Of a stretch of 64,000 bases of DNA, positions 8,443 through 18,172 are shown one piece after another (the stretch's first letter is position 1; each line of letters starts with the position of its first letter). Under the pieces are notes generated by a model. That model saw only the letters and a program-made list of their open reading frames with translations, was not told the DNA's origin and did not search any database. The position numbers were made by a program, and so were the translations under genes. This DNA comes from Gemmatimonadota bacterium (lineage in GTDB: Bacteria > Gemmatimonadota > Gemmatimonadetes > Palauibacterales > Palauibacteraceae), in contig JAJEEM010000008.1 in assembly GCA_022820995.1 (NCBI GenBank), positions 31,008 to 95,007 on the forward strand, given 5' to 3'.

Positions 8443-9117
8443 TCAGCCTCCGAGCGGGATCACGATCCCGGCCTGAAGCGCCAGGCTCCGGTTCTTCGGG
8501 GCGTCCGGGTCGTCCTCGATCCGCGAGAATCCGATCGAGTACACGAGGTCCAGCGCGAGGCTGAGGCCATCCGAAACCGCAAGTTCCACGCCGCCGCCTG
8601 CCGCTACTCCGAAGTCCATCTTTCTTCCTTCGTCGCGGCACGATGCGGATTCGTCTATCGAGCCGAATTCCGCGAGATAAAAGCTGGCGCTCAGCTCGCA
8701 GGAAAGGCGAAAGGCCGTCCACGGGCCCAACAGGAAGCCGACCGATAGCGGACCGTCTCGCGCAGATCCAACTCTCCCCAGGGCCGAGAACTGAAGGTAG
8801 TCCATCTCGGCGACGGACGACCCGCCGACGCCGGGTCCGGAAAGGCTCACGCTGTACCCCTTCTGCGCGTACGCACCGACGACGCGAAGTTCGACGCCAG
8901 TTGCCATGGGGAACGCAACATCGATTCCCGCGACCACTCCCATGCGAGGATCTTCGATCGAGGCGCCTCCGAGAGGCTCGATCGCCGATAACTCCGCTTC
9001 GAAGACGTTGGACCACGTAGCCCGGTTCAGACCGGCCCTGACCCCCACCATCGTCTGCGCCATGAGCGGAGCGGCAACGAGCAGCGGGAGGAGTGACGCG
9101 ACGATGCTGCGCATCAT
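8443..9117 (-). CDS. Outer-membrane beta-barrel protein (porin-like), copy A
   Basis: A 224-residue exported protein with a clear signal peptide (MRSIVASLLPLLVAAPLMAQ) followed by alternating hydrophobic strands, starting TMVGVRAGLNRATWS and ending with LALQAGIVIPLGG. This pattern fits the small OmpA-like/outer membrane protein beta-barrel family of 8-10 strands. It contains a cysteine pair region (FRLSCELSASF, SASCRDEG) that could form a periplasmic disulphide. The adjacent upstream gene (9278-9934) is a diverged duplicate, including its 3' flank. No ligand can be inferred. Confidence 0.8.
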   Translation of the reverse strand: MMRSIVASLLPLLVAAPLMAQTMVGVRAGLNRATWSNVFEAELSAIEPLGGASIEDPRMGVVAGIDVAFPMATGVELRVVGAYAQKGYSVSLSGPGVGGSSVAEMDYLQFSALGRVGSARDGPLSVGFLLGPWTAFRLSCELSASFYLAEFGSIDESASCRDEGRKMDFGVAAGGGVELAVSDGLSLALDLVYSIGFSRIEDDPDAPKNRSLALQAGIVIPLGG

Positions 9118-9231
9118 TGGAGCCCCTTTCGTATCGATGCGATCGTCCCTGTACCGATGGACAGCAGGATGACGAGCGGAGACCTCGGCAGGTCACTCTG
9201 CCGACCGCCGGCGTCATGACCCCTTGTCTCG

Positions 9232-9257
9232 AAAAAACGCCCGTGAGCTCCGACGGG
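9232..9257 (-). terminator. Rho-independent terminator after outer-membrane barrel copy B
   Basis: On the minus strand a 5-bp GC stem (cccgt/acggg, 9253-9257 with 9240-9244) is followed by CG and six T residues (9232-9237). It is 21 nt past the stop of the 9278-9934 gene. The stem is short, so strength is uncertain, but the stem-plus-U-run order is correct for this strand. Confidence 0.45.
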
Positions 9258-9277
9258 TTACGGCGCGAGCGTTGCCG

Positions 9278-9934
9278 TCAGCCTCCGAACGGGATCACGA
9301 TCCCGGCCTGAAGCGCCAGGTGCCGGGTCTTGATGTCCTCCATTGACGTATCGTCGATGTTCACGAGTCCCAGAGAGTAGATCAGGTCGACACCCAGCCG
9401 CAGACCGCCGGAAACCGCCATTTCCAGACCGGCGCCGGCCGCGATGCCGTAGTCGATCGATTTCGTCGCATCGTCGCACGATGCCGATTCCGTCACGGAT
9501 CCCAGTCCGCCAACGTTCACACTGAAGCTCGCGTCGCAGGAAAGGAGAGAGGCTGCCCACGGGCCCGCCAACAGGCCGATTGACATCCCGCCGTCTCGCG
9601 GCGTTCCGATCCGCACCAGCGCCGACCCCTGCACCCAGTCCGCCTCGATGCTGCCCGACCCCCCGATACCGTCAAGGCCTTCCGACGCGACCGCAGAATA
9701 GGTCGTACCCTTCTGGGAATACGCTCCCCCGATCCGAAGCTCGACCGTGCTTGCGACCGGAAACGCGATGTCGAGCCCCGCGACCACACCCTGGCGGGCG
9801 TCCTGGATCCCGTCGTCCTCCAACTCCGAGGAGACGGTGGCCCGGCTCACCCCGCCGCGGAGTCCGAGCGTCGTTTGTGCCATCAACGGGGCGGCGATCA
9901 GCAGGGGGAGGAGTATTGCGACGATTCTGCGCAT
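9278..9934 (-). CDS. Outer-membrane beta-barrel protein (porin-like), copy B
   Basis: A 218-residue exported barrel, paralogous to the neighbouring copy A. The signal peptide MRRIVAILLPLLIAAPLMAQ differs from copy A at few positions, and the C-termini (LALQAGIVIPFGG against LALQAGIVIPLGG) are nearly the same. The middle is diverged, for example TYSAVASEGLDGIGG in a surface loop, as expected for barrel loops under diversifying pressure. The 3' flanks of both copies also match over about 70 bp, so the duplication was in tandem at an 835-bp offset. Probably transcribed on its own, with the hairpin at 9232-9257 ending it. The TM2-protein gene ends 15 nt upstream. Confidence 0.8.
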   Translation of the reverse strand: MRRIVAILLPLLIAAPLMAQTTLGLRGGVSRATVSSELEDDGIQDARQGVVAGLDIAFPVASTVELRIGGAYSQKGTTYSAVASEGLDGIGGSGSIEADWVQGSALVRIGTPRDGGMSIGLLAGPWAASLLSCDASFSVNVGGLGSVTESASCDDATKSIDYGIAAGAGLEMAVSGGLRLGVDLIYSLGLVNIDDTSMEDIKTRHLALQAGIVIPFGG

Positions 9935-9949
9935 CTTGAAACCGACCTT

Positions 9950-10909
9950 TCAGAAGAGACTCGTTGCGATGAAGACTACCGCGACGCCGCTGAGCACCCA
10001 AATCACCCGGTCGCTGCGCTGCAGGAGGATGTGTTTGTTGAGGACGGCCCCGATCGGAGCGGCGAAAGCGTAGGTGGCGAAGAATGTCTGGACGTAGTCG
10101 ACCATCAGGGAGCCGGCATCGAAGCCTCCGGGGGCGCCGAGGCCCGCCTCGATGAGGTCGAAGACGGTGAAAATGATCGTGAACCAGGCGCCGAGTTGCA
10201 GATAGAGCTTGGCCTCGGCACGCCGGCGGCGGCGAAACAGGGCGAACAGCGCGAGCACCTGGCGGAAGGCGAGCGACACGGCCCCGCCGGGATCGTTCGT
10301 GTAGTAGAAGAGCCGCAGGCGGTGCGCCCAGCGGTCGAACCCCCGCAGCACGGGCAGCCCTGAGAGCGCGTCCCAGCGTGTTCCCAGCAGCGTGATCGCG
10401 ATGAGCGCAACCACCGCAATGATCGGCTCGTAGACGCCGGTTCCCCTCGCGAACGCGCCCATCGACCCGCCAGCCAGCATCATCACGACGCTGTCGGCCA
10501 GCAGACGGACGCGCGTCCGCCGCTTGGCGGCCCAGTACGGCTCCGGCGGGAGCGTCTCCCCCTTGGCGGGCATGAAGGCGAGCTGACGGGGCGGCTGACC
10601 CAGGAACTGCCGCCGTGCCTGGTCTTCGTTGAACTTCCGCACCATTCGCGGGATCAGAAGAACGTCCGCGACCCACCACAGCCCCGCGCCTCCGAGGGTG
10701 AGGAGCATGAGAAGGCCCGTCCCGGGACGGTCGAGATAGAAGCGATGGCCGCCGAAGACGCCCGTCACGAGCCACAGCGGATAGGCGATGACCTCGCGCT
10801 TCGGCCGGTAGCGGTACAGCTGGTCGAGCACGGCCCGGGAGAAGTCGAGGTCGCCCCTCCCGGGCACCCGCGGCGGCCCGGCGTGGAGGGGAGAGATCTC
10901 GTCGGGCAC
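9950..10909 (-). CDS. TM2-domain multi-pass membrane protein
   Basis: A 319-residue inner-membrane protein. Residues 40-85 form a TM2 domain: two hydrophobic helices around the motif GVFGGHRFYLDRPGTG, with LWWVADVLLIP in the second helix. The remaining two thirds contain further hydrophobic segments (VVALIAITLLG, AWFTIIFTVFDLIEAG, the C-terminal VIWVLSGVAVVFIATSLF) and basic cytoplasmic loops. It starts with a GTG whose G is also the last base of the TAG stop of the acyl-CoA mutase gene (TAGTG), so translation is coupled. TM2 domains are common in membrane proteins of unknown role; no function is assigned. Confidence 0.8.
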   Translation of the reverse strand: MPDEISPLHAGPPRVPGRGDLDFSRAVLDQLYRYRPKREVIAYPLWLVTGVFGGHRFYLDRPGTGLLMLLTLGGAGLWWVADVLLIPRMVRKFNEDQARRQFLGQPPRQLAFMPAKGETLPPEPYWAAKRRTRVRLLADSVVMMLAGGSMGAFARGTGVYEPIIAVVALIAITLLGTRWDALSGLPVLRGFDRWAHRLRLFYYTNDPGGAVSLAFRQVLALFALFRRRRRAEAKLYLQLGAWFTIIFTVFDLIEAGLGAPGGFDAGSLMVDYVQTFFATYAFAAPIGAVLNKHILLQRSDRVIWVLSGVAVVFIATSLF

Positions 10910-12576
10910 TAGAAGGCCACGGGCTCCTTGAAGCGTCCGTACACCTTCTCGAGCACGATCCGGATCTCGCCCAGCGTCGCGTAGGCCCGTACCGCGTCGA
11001 GAAGCGGCGGCAGCAGGTTCTCATCCTCGCGCGCGGCCCGCCCCAGCGTCTCGAGTGCGCGCTCCACGGCGCCGGAATCGCGGCGCGCGCGGAGATCCGC
11101 CAGGCGCGCCTCCTGCTTCGCGGCCGCCTCCTCCCCGATCCTCAGAATCTCGATCGGGGGCTCCTCCTCATCCTCGAACCGGTTCACGCCCACGATCGTC
11201 TGCGTCCCCTTCTCCACCTCATCCTGGAACCGGCGCGCGGAAGCCGCGATCTGCGCCTGGAAGTAGCCGGACTCGATCCCGTACACGACGCCGCCGATGT
11301 CGTCGATCTCGCGGAAGATCTCCTCGGCCTCCGCCTCGAGTTCGTCGGTGAGCGACTCGACGTAGTAGGAACCCGCGAGGGGATCGATCGTGTTGGGGAC
11401 GCCGGTCTCGTAGGCGAGGATCTGCTGCGTGCGGAGGGCGATCTTCGCCGCTTCCTCCGTGGGGAGCGCGAGCGTCTCGTCCATCGCGTTCGTGTGCAGC
11501 GACTGCGTGCCGCCGAGCGCCGCCGCCATCGCCTGGTAGGCGACCCGCACGATGTTGTTGTGCGGCTGCTGCGCCGTGAGGGAGACGCCGGCCGTCTGCG
11601 CGTGCGTCCTCAGTCTCAGGCTCCGGGGATCGCGGGCCCCGTACACGTCGCGCATGTGCCGGGCCCAGATGCGGCGGCCCGCCCGAAACTTCGCGATCTC
11701 CTCGAAGAAGTCGTTGTGGACGTCCCAGAAGAAGGAGAGCCGCGGCGCGAAGCTGTCCACGTCGAGCCCGCGGTCGATGCCCCGCTCCACGTAGGTGAAG
11801 CCGTTCTTGAGCGTGTAGGCGAGTTCCTGCGCGGCGGTCGCCCCCGCCTCCCGGATGTGGTAGCCGGAGATCGAGATCGTGTTGAAGCGCGGCGCGGCGT
11901 CCGCCGACCACTCGAAGATGTCGGCGATGATCTTGAGCGCGGGCTCGGGCGGGAAGATCCACGCGTGCTGGGCCTGGTATTCCTTGAGGATGTCGTTCTG
12001 GATCGTCCCCCGGACCCGGTCGAGCGGCACGCCCTGGTTCTCCGCCGTCACGAGAAGGAAGGCGTACAGCATGAGCGCGGGCCCGTTGATCGTCATCGAC
12101 ACGGAGACCTTGTCGAGCGGGATCCCGTCGAAGAGCGTCTCCATGTCGGCGAGGCTCGAGATCGCGACGCCGCACTTCCCCACTTCTCCCTCGGAGCGGC
12201 GGTCGTCGGAGTCGTACCCCATGAGGGTGGGGAAGTCGAAGGCGACGGAGAGTCCGGTCTGTCCGCGCCTGAGGAGGTACTTGTAGCGCTCGTTCGTCTC
12301 GTGCGCGGTGGCGAAGCCGGAGAAGAGCCGCATCGTCCACAGCTTCGTCCGGTACATCGAATGGTACGGGCCGCGCGTGAACGGGAACTCGCCCGGCGTG
12401 CCGAGCCGGTCCAGGTATCCGCCCGGGCCGGTGTCGCCGGCGTCGAGGGGAGTGTAGAGCGGCTTGATCTCCCGCCCGGAGATGCTCCGGAAGCTGGTGT
12501 CGTCGCGCTGCGGCGCCTGGCGGAAGACCGCCTCCCAAAGCTCGAGTTGATCGCTCAGCGCGCCGTGCTTGCCCAT
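10909..12576 (-). CDS. Acyl-CoA mutase large (substrate-binding) subunit, methylmalonyl/isobutyryl-CoA mutase family
   Basis: A 555-residue catalytic TIM-barrel subunit of a coenzyme-B12-dependent acyl-CoA mutase. It ends at the barrel and has no B12-binding domain, so it belongs to the split type that pairs with a separate small subunit, not present in this window. Motifs include GLSVAFDFPTLMGYDSD, QNDILKEY, FPPEPALKIIADIFE and ISISGYHIREAGA. As I recall, true methylmalonyl-CoA mutases have Arg in the VRNTYIFPPEP context, whereas isobutyryl-CoA mutases have Gln; this protein has AQHAWIFPPEP, which points to a branched-chain substrate such as isobutyryl-CoA. The chaperone gene meaB is next upstream, with a perfect palindrome between them. 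Family certain, exact substrate unsettled. Confidence 0.9.
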   Translation of the reverse strand: MGKHGALSDQLELWEAVFRQAPQRDDTSFRSISGREIKPLYTPLDAGDTGPGGYLDRLGTPGEFPFTRGPYHSMYRTKLWTMRLFSGFATAHETNERYKYLLRRGQTGLSVAFDFPTLMGYDSDDRRSEGEVGKCGVAISSLADMETLFDGIPLDKVSVSMTINGPALMLYAFLLVTAENQGVPLDRVRGTIQNDILKEYQAQHAWIFPPEPALKIIADIFEWSADAAPRFNTISISGYHIREAGATAAQELAYTLKNGFTYVERGIDRGLDVDSFAPRLSFFWDVHNDFFEEIAKFRAGRRIWARHMRDVYGARDPRSLRLRTHAQTAGVSLTAQQPHNNIVRVAYQAMAAALGGTQSLHTNAMDETLALPTEEAAKIALRTQQILAYETGVPNTIDPLAGSYYVESLTDELEAEAEEIFREIDDIGGVVYGIESGYFQAQIAASARRFQDEVEKGTQTIVGVNRFEDEEEPPIEILRIGEEAAAKQEARLADLRARRDSGAVERALETLGRAAREDENLLPPLLDAVRAYATLGEIRIVLEKVYGRFKEPVAF

Positions 12577-12661
12577 GCCCCGTCCTGTATCGTCCCGCTC
12601 ATCAGTGCCCTGCCTGTGCTCCGCCCAGCCTGCCCGTTCCCGCTCTCAAGGTAGGGGAAGG

Positions 12662-12679
12662 ACGTTCCCGCGGGAACGT
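12662..12679. promoter_or_regulatory. 18-bp perfect palindrome upstream of the acyl-CoA mutase gene
   Basis: ACGTTCCCGCGGGAACGT reads the same on both strands. It lies between meaB and the mutase gene, 86 bp upstream of the mutase ATG. The same 18 bases recur at 25350-25367. A dimeric repressor site is possible; a hairpin in mRNA is the alternative. Confidence 0.45.
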
Positions 12680-12701
12680 GTTCGGGGACGGGGGCTCGTC
12701 G

Positions 12702-13703
12702 TCAGGTTCCCCTGAGCGTCTCCCTGAACTCCTCGTACAGCCGGCGCGCGATCGCGTAGGGGGAAGCCCCGGAATCCAGCGTGTCGGGGGAGGCTCGGCG
12801 CCAGATCCGCTGCGCATCGCGGCCCGTGCGGCGGAGGAGCGCGTCGTGTGCCCTGCGGAGGCGGGCGGTCCGGCGGTGGGCCTCGAGCTTTCCCGTCGAC
12901 CGGAGCCAGTCGAAGTGCCGGTCCAGGTGCGCGGCGAACTCCTCGATCCCCCGGGCCTCCGAGGCGACCGTCTGCATGATCGGCATGCGCCAGACGTCGT
13001 CGGCCTCGCCGCCCGCGGCGCCGCCCGCCCCGGACGCGGGGCGGTTCGCGAAGCGGATCGACATGATGATCGCGATCTCCTTCTCCAGCCGGTCCGCGCC
13101 GGGCCGGTCCGACTTGTTGATGACGAAGAGGTCCGCCACCTCCATGAGCCCGGCCTTCATCGCCTGTACGCCATCTCCCGATTCCGGGACGAGGACGACG
13201 GCGGTCGTGTCGGCGGAGACGGCGATGTCGAGTTCCGCCTGGCCCACGCCGAGCGTCTCCAGGATCACGCGGTCGTAGCCGGCGGCGTCCATGAGGTCGG
13301 CGGCTTCCCGCGTCGAGGTCGCGAGGCCGCCGAGGGATCCGCGACTCGCCATCGAGCGGATGAAGACGCCGGGCTCGGTCGAGAGTTCGCCCATCCGGAT
13401 GCGGTCGCCGAGCAGGGCCCCGCCCGTGAACGGACTCGTCGGGTCCACGGCGACGATCCCGACCTTGAGTGACTGGTTGAGGTAATGCCGCGTAAGTGCC
13501 GCTGTAAGCGTCGACTTGCCGGCGCCGGGCGGCCCCGTGATGCCGATGCGCCGCGCGCGTCCGGTGCGCCCGTCCAGCCGCTCGAGAAGCGCCTCGAATC
13601 CGTCGCTCTCGTTCTCGACGTGCGAGATCCCCCGGGCCAGCGCCAGCGGCTCGCCGCCCGCGATGCGCCCGGCGAGCCGCTCCGGATCGAACGCCGCCCT
13701 CAC
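12702..13703 (-). CDS. meaB: Methylmalonyl-CoA mutase-associated GTPase (G3E family)
   Basis: A 333-residue G3E-family GTPase that protects and reloads the B12 cofactor of acyl-CoA mutases. Walker A is GPPGAGKST (about residues 57-65), the Walker B region is VILETLGVGQAE, and the base-recognition motif is NKSDRPGADRL. The N-terminal helical cap (LALARGISHVEN) and C-terminal dimerisation arm (RLRRAHDALLRR) match MeaB/ArgK length and order. It lies just upstream of the mutase large-subunit gene on the same strand, 125 bp apart, which supports the partnership. A glycine-alanine-rich insert (about SGAGGAAGGEADD) sits after the G4 motif. It starts 33 bp after mgtE. Confidence 0.93.
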   Translation of the reverse strand: MRAAFDPERLAGRIAGGEPLALARGISHVENESDGFEALLERLDGRTGRARRIGITGPPGAGKSTLTAALTRHYLNQSLKVGIVAVDPTSPFTGGALLGDRIRMGELSTEPGVFIRSMASRGSLGGLATSTREAADLMDAAGYDRVILETLGVGQAELDIAVSADTTAVVLVPESGDGVQAMKAGLMEVADLFVINKSDRPGADRLEKEIAIIMSIRFANRPASGAGGAAGGEADDVWRMPIMQTVASEARGIEEFAAHLDRHFDWLRSTGKLEAHRRTARLRRAHDALLRRTGRDAQRIWRRASPDTLDSGASPYAIARRLYEEFRETLRGT

Positions 13704-13736
13704 TCCGCGTCCCCCGCCCTCACAGGTCCCCCGCCC

Positions 13737-15098
13737 TCACAGGAGGAACCGGGTCGCGAGCGCCAGCAGCAGGACGAACCCGATCAGGTCCGTGAAGGTC
13801 GTGACGAAGACCGACGAGGCGACCGCGGGGTCCGCGCCGAAGCGCTCGAGCAGGATCGGGAAGAACGCACCCAGCGCCGAGGCCACGGCGAGGTTCGCCC
13901 ACGTGGCGATCATCACGACGAGTCCGAAGATGGCCCCGGTATCCGGGAGCAGCAGCGAGACGAGCGCCACGAGCAGCCCGATCGCGACCCCGTTCACCAG
14001 GCCCACGACGAGCTCCTTGACGACGGCGGACCAGCGCTCTCCCGGCAGTTCGTCGGCGAGCGCGATGCGGCGGATCGTGACCGCCAGCGCCTGCGTTCCC
14101 GCGTTCCCGCCCAGTCCCGCGATCACCGGCATCACGGCCGCGAGGATGGCGAGCTGTTCGATCGTCCCCCGATACAGCCACACGGCCACCGCCGCGACCG
14201 CCAGGGTGAGCGCGTTCACCGCGAGCCACGGCAGCCGGCTCCGGATCGCGCCGAGCGTGGTTCCGCGCAGCTGCTCCTCGTCCGACACCGCGGCGAAGCG
14301 CAGGATGTCCTCGGTGACCTCCGCCTCGACGACATCGATGACGTCGTCGAAGGTGATCTGTCCCACCAGCCGGCCGTCGTCGTCGACGACCCCGATCGCG
14401 GCGAGGTTGTAGCGGGACAGGATCCTCCCCACCTCCTCCTGGTCGAGGTCCACGGACACCACGGCCGGGGGCTCCTCGAGCAGGTCGGAGATGCGCGTGT
14501 CCGGCGCCGCGAGCACGAGGTCCCGCAGCGTGACGACGCCGCGCAGCCGCCCCCGCCGCCCGACGACGAACACGGTATAGATGTCCTCGGTCTCCTCCGC
14601 CTGCGCCCGCAGCTCCTCGATCGCCGCAGCCGCCGTCGCCGCCGAGTCCACCGCGCACAGTTCGCGGGTCATGATCCCGCCCGCGGACTCCTCCGGGTAC
14701 TCGAGCAGTTGCCGGATCTCCTGCTCTTCCTCGTCCGGCATCGACTCGAAGACGCGGGCCTGTTCCTCCGGGTCGAGTTCGCCGATGAGGTCGGCCGCGT
14801 CGTCGTCCGCGAGTTCCTCGACGATCTCGGCGATCCGCTCCGGCTCCATGCTCGCGAGCAGTTCGCCGGGCCTCTCCTCCTCCTCCATCTCGGCGAGGGC
14901 GTCCGAGGCGAGGGCGGCCGGGATGAGTTCGAGGAGGGCCATGCGTTCGGCCTCCTCGACGTGCTCGAGTACGTCCGCCATGTCGCTTGGATGCAGCGGT
15001 TCCACGAACGCGAAGAGCGCGTCCATATCGCCCGCCTCGAGGCGGACGCGGATCTCCTGGATCAGGAGCCGGCGCTGCTCTTCCGGATTCTCGTGCAT
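13737..15098 (-). CDS. mgtE: Magnesium transporter MgtE
   Basis: A 453-residue MgtE channel. Residues 1-130 form the acidic superhelical N domain (many DEE/EEE runs such as EMEEEERPGELL), 130-260 hold two CBS domains (ESAGGIMTRE, then VGQITFDDVIDVVEAE), and 285-453 contain five transmembrane helices. Pore motifs typical of MgtE are visible: MPVIAGLGGNAGTQ and GLVNGVAIGLL. The cytoplasmic domains sense Mg2+ and close the gate when intracellular Mg2+ is high. The gene follows ybeY by 79 bp in the same orientation and precedes meaB by 33 bp. Confidence 0.94.
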   Translation of the reverse strand: MHENPEEQRRLLIQEIRVRLEAGDMDALFAFVEPLHPSDMADVLEHVEEAERMALLELIPAALASDALAEMEEEERPGELLASMEPERIAEIVEELADDDAADLIGELDPEEQARVFESMPDEEEQEIRQLLEYPEESAGGIMTRELCAVDSAATAAAAIEELRAQAEETEDIYTVFVVGRRGRLRGVVTLRDLVLAAPDTRISDLLEEPPAVVSVDLDQEEVGRILSRYNLAAIGVVDDDGRLVGQITFDDVIDVVEAEVTEDILRFAAVSDEEQLRGTTLGAIRSRLPWLAVNALTLAVAAVAVWLYRGTIEQLAILAAVMPVIAGLGGNAGTQALAVTIRRIALADELPGERWSAVVKELVVGLVNGVAIGLLVALVSLLLPDTGAIFGLVVMIATWANLAVASALGAFFPILLERFGADPAVASSVFVTTFTDLIGFVLLLALATRFLL

Positions 15099-15177
15099 GC
15101 GCGCTCGGAAGCCGGCCCGCGGAGGCGGGCGGTTCGTGGATCAGGGCCTTCGGGAAGACCTCGGAAGACGGGGAATG

Positions 15178-15690
15178 CTACGCGCGGCCGCGGAAGTCGG
15201 CCAGCAGCCGCGCCAGCAGCCGTTCCTGGAGTTCGAACATCGGAGAGGCATAGCGCGCCTCGCCTTCCGGATGGTCGTGTCCGAGCAGATGAAGGATGCC
15301 GTGGATGACGAGGCGCAGGATCTCCGCGGCCGGATCGAGTCCCAGTTCGCGCGCCGATGCCTCGGCGGCGTCCGGGGAGATGTAGATGTCGCCGACGAGC
15401 GGATCCTCGCCGAGCCCGAACGCGAGCACGTCCGTGAGGTCATCGACCCCGTGGTAGTCCCGGTTCAGGGCCCGCATGGATTCCGCCGTGAGGAAGGTGA
15501 CGGAAAGCTCGGCGCCCTCGCCCGCGGTGTCGCCTGCGGTGTCGCCCGTGCCGGCCTCCGCAGTGTGCCCCGCCTGCCCCGCTCCGAGGGCCGCCAGCGC
15601 GGCCGCCTTCACTTCCGCCTCGGAGGGACCGCGCCAATTCTCGCCGTGGGGGAAGTCGATGCGGATCGCGGGCGGCACGGGGTCGGTCAA
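15178..15690 (-). CDS. ybeY: rRNA maturation endoribonuclease YbeY
   Basis: A zinc-dependent endoribonuclease of about 170 residues involved in 16S rRNA 3' maturation and ribosome quality control. The metal-binding signature HGILHLLGHDHPEGEA carries the three histidines, and DDLTDVLAFGL precedes it as in the family. There is an unusual Gly/Ala/Thr-rich insertion (TAEAGTGDTAGDTAGEG) between the first helix and the second strand. I use the TTG at 15690, whose last two bases overlap the TGA of the upstream gene (TTGA); a GTG at 15678 is the alternative. The phoH-pgpH-ybeY order is widely conserved in bacteria and supports the call. Confidence 0.92.
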   Translation of the reverse strand: MTDPVPPAIRIDFPHGENWRGPSEAEVKAAALAALGAGQAGHTAEAGTGDTAGDTAGEGAELSVTFLTAESMRALNRDYHGVDDLTDVLAFGLGEDPLVGDIYISPDAAEASARELGLDPAAEILRLVIHGILHLLGHDHPEGEARYASPMFELQERLLARLLADFRGRA

Positions 15691-18172
15691 TCCGTCCGCC
15701 CGCTGGCGACTCCTTCCGGCTCCGCGGCCGGCTCCGGGACCGAATCGGGGAGCGAATCCAGGGCGGGGATCGGGCCGGTGTCGCCCTGCGCGGCCTGCTC
15801 GAGGTCGATCGGCGCCGACGCGCCCTCCGCCCCCGCGGTCGCCGCCTCCTCCACGTCGCTCGTCTCCGGCCCCTCGCCGGCCGGGGTCTCGCCCGCACCG
15901 CCGGAAGCTTCGCCGGGCGCCGCCGGCTGCGGATAGTCGATGCGGTGGTGATAGAGCCCCGTGAGGACGTGCGCGAACTCCCGCTTGACGATGCGGAGGT
16001 CGCGGTACGTGAGCGGGCAGTCGTCGAGTTCGCCGTAGTCGATCCGGTCCTGCACGAGGCGGTCGATCAGGGCCCGGATGCGCTCGGGACTCGGGTTCGA
16101 GAGGACGCGCGACGCCGCTTCCACCGCATCCGCCAGCATCGCCACGCCCGTTTCCCTGCTCTGCGGCTTCGGGCCGGGATAGGCGAAGTCGCTCGGGTCC
16201 ACCTCCGCGACGCCTTCCCGGGCGCGCGCCTTCTCGAGGAAGTAGCGAATGAGCTGCGTCCCGTGGTGCTCGCGAATGAAGTCCTTCACGACCTCGGGCA
16301 GACGCGCTTCCTCCGCCATGACGAGCCCGTGGCGCACGTGGTCGCGGAGGATCTCGGCGCTCTGCCACGGCGTGAGACGGTCGTGCGGGTTGAGCCCCCG
16401 CGGCTGGTTCTCGATGAAATACTGCGGACGCTCAAGCTTCCCGATGTCGTGATAGTAGACCCCGACGCGGCCCTGCAGGGAGTCGGCACCGATCGCCTCG
16501 CAGGCGGCCTCGACGAGGTTCGCCACGTTGATCGAGTGGGCGTACGTGCCGGGCGCCTCGCGCGCCAGCCGCCTCAGCAGCGGCCGGTTCATGTCGGAGA
16601 GTTCGAGCAGCGACGCCTCCGTCGTCCGTCCCGTGAAGGCCTCGAGCAGCGGGAGGCCGATGCCGACGCCGAGTCCCGTGCACACGGTGGCGTTGAGGAA
16701 TCCGAGCGCCGCGGTCGTTCCCATCTCGCCCAGCGCGTAGTGGCCCGTGAGGACGAGCAGGAGGCCGGCCCCCACGTACGCGGCGGTGATCAGCGCGACC
16801 AGAACCCAGCTCTGCGAGCGCGTGCGGATCGTGTGCACCGCGAAGGCCGCCGTGACCCCGCCCGCCACGGTGACCATGGGGGCCGCGAGTCCCGAGAAAT
16901 ACGGCTGGCCCATAAGGATCCCGGCGATCGTCGAGACGACGACGAGGCCCAGAAGGCTGTCGAACAGCGCGGCGGCGAGGAAGCCGGCCAGCGCGATCGG
17001 CACGAGCGCGGGCGAGCCCTGCGCGGCGGCCACGGCGCCGGCCGACGCCATCACGATTACGACGAGCCCGAGCAACACGGAGAAGCTGGGGAGATCCTCG
17101 TAGACGTCGCGGCGGAAGCGGAAGGTCGCGAAGACGAGGATTCCGAGCATGCTCACGACGAGCAGGACCATGCCCAGGTTGCGGAGGAAGTCCGATGTCG
17201 TGCGCGTCCCCCCCCGTTCCAGGATCTGGGCCTGGTAGGCGAGGAGTCGGCGGTATTCCTCCTCCGTCACCACCGTGTTCTCGGTGATGATGCGCTCTCC
17301 CTCGAGCACGAAGCCCTCGACCTGGGGGATCGCGGCCCGGGCCTGTTCCCGCGCCTGCCGCGTCGCGTCCTGGTCGATGCGCAGCGTCGGCTGCGCCATG
17401 AGGAGGAGTTGCTGGAAGAGCGCCGCGCCCCCGGGCGGCAGCCGGTCCCCCACCCCCTCCCGGGCGGCCCGCGTGAAGTCGTCGAGCCGGACGAGATCCG
17501 CGACGGCCCGCACGCGGTCGTCGCCGGAGGCTCCCTCGCGCGCGACGACGTTCGCGGCGCTGATGTCCTCGAGTTCGCTCCCGCGGATCACGCCCTCGCG
17601 CAGCCCCTCGAAGGCCGTCGCCAGTTCGTCGCCCAACTCGGAGCGCGACGCCTCATCGAGGAGATAGTCGATCTGGAGCGAGTCGATCACCGCTTCGGCC
17701 GAGAGGTCGATCCCGATCCCGGCCGCGACCCGCCGGACCTCGTCCCGGACGACCACGGCGCCGACGGCGGCCGGATCGGCGGCGCCGGCCGGATCGGCGG
17801 CGGCCGGGATGACGGAATCGAGCCGTGCGAAGAAGGCGTTCACGCGCTCGATGCTGCTGTCCGCGCGGGCGGGCTCGAAGCGCAGCCTCGGCGTCACGCC
17901 GGCCTCGGCCTCGTCCTGCTCCTCCGCGAGGCGGTCCGGGTCCTTGGGCACGTCGAAATCGAAGTCGGCGTTGATCGTCTGCCGGGCGACGCTGCCGGGG
18001 TCGATGCCGTCGAATCCGCTCGGCGTGAGTTGCGGGAACATCAGGGGGACGGCGAGGGCGATGGCGCCGACCATCGCCGCCCGGAATCCGTGGTGGACCC
18101 ACGCGTCCCGGCGGCCGCCGGCCGGCGGCCGGTTCACGGGACGCAGGTAGTCTCGGACGCGACCGAAGAAAC

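Noticed and set aside
9185..9204. 7-bp hairpin between the two barrel genes as the main terminator
   Set aside because: The T-run lies upstream of it on the transcribed strand; the 9232-9257 site fits better.
12662..12679. The 18-bp palindrome as a LexA box
   Set aside because: It has GTTC-N6-GAAC polarity rather than GAAC-N4-GTTC, and neither site is near an SOS gene.
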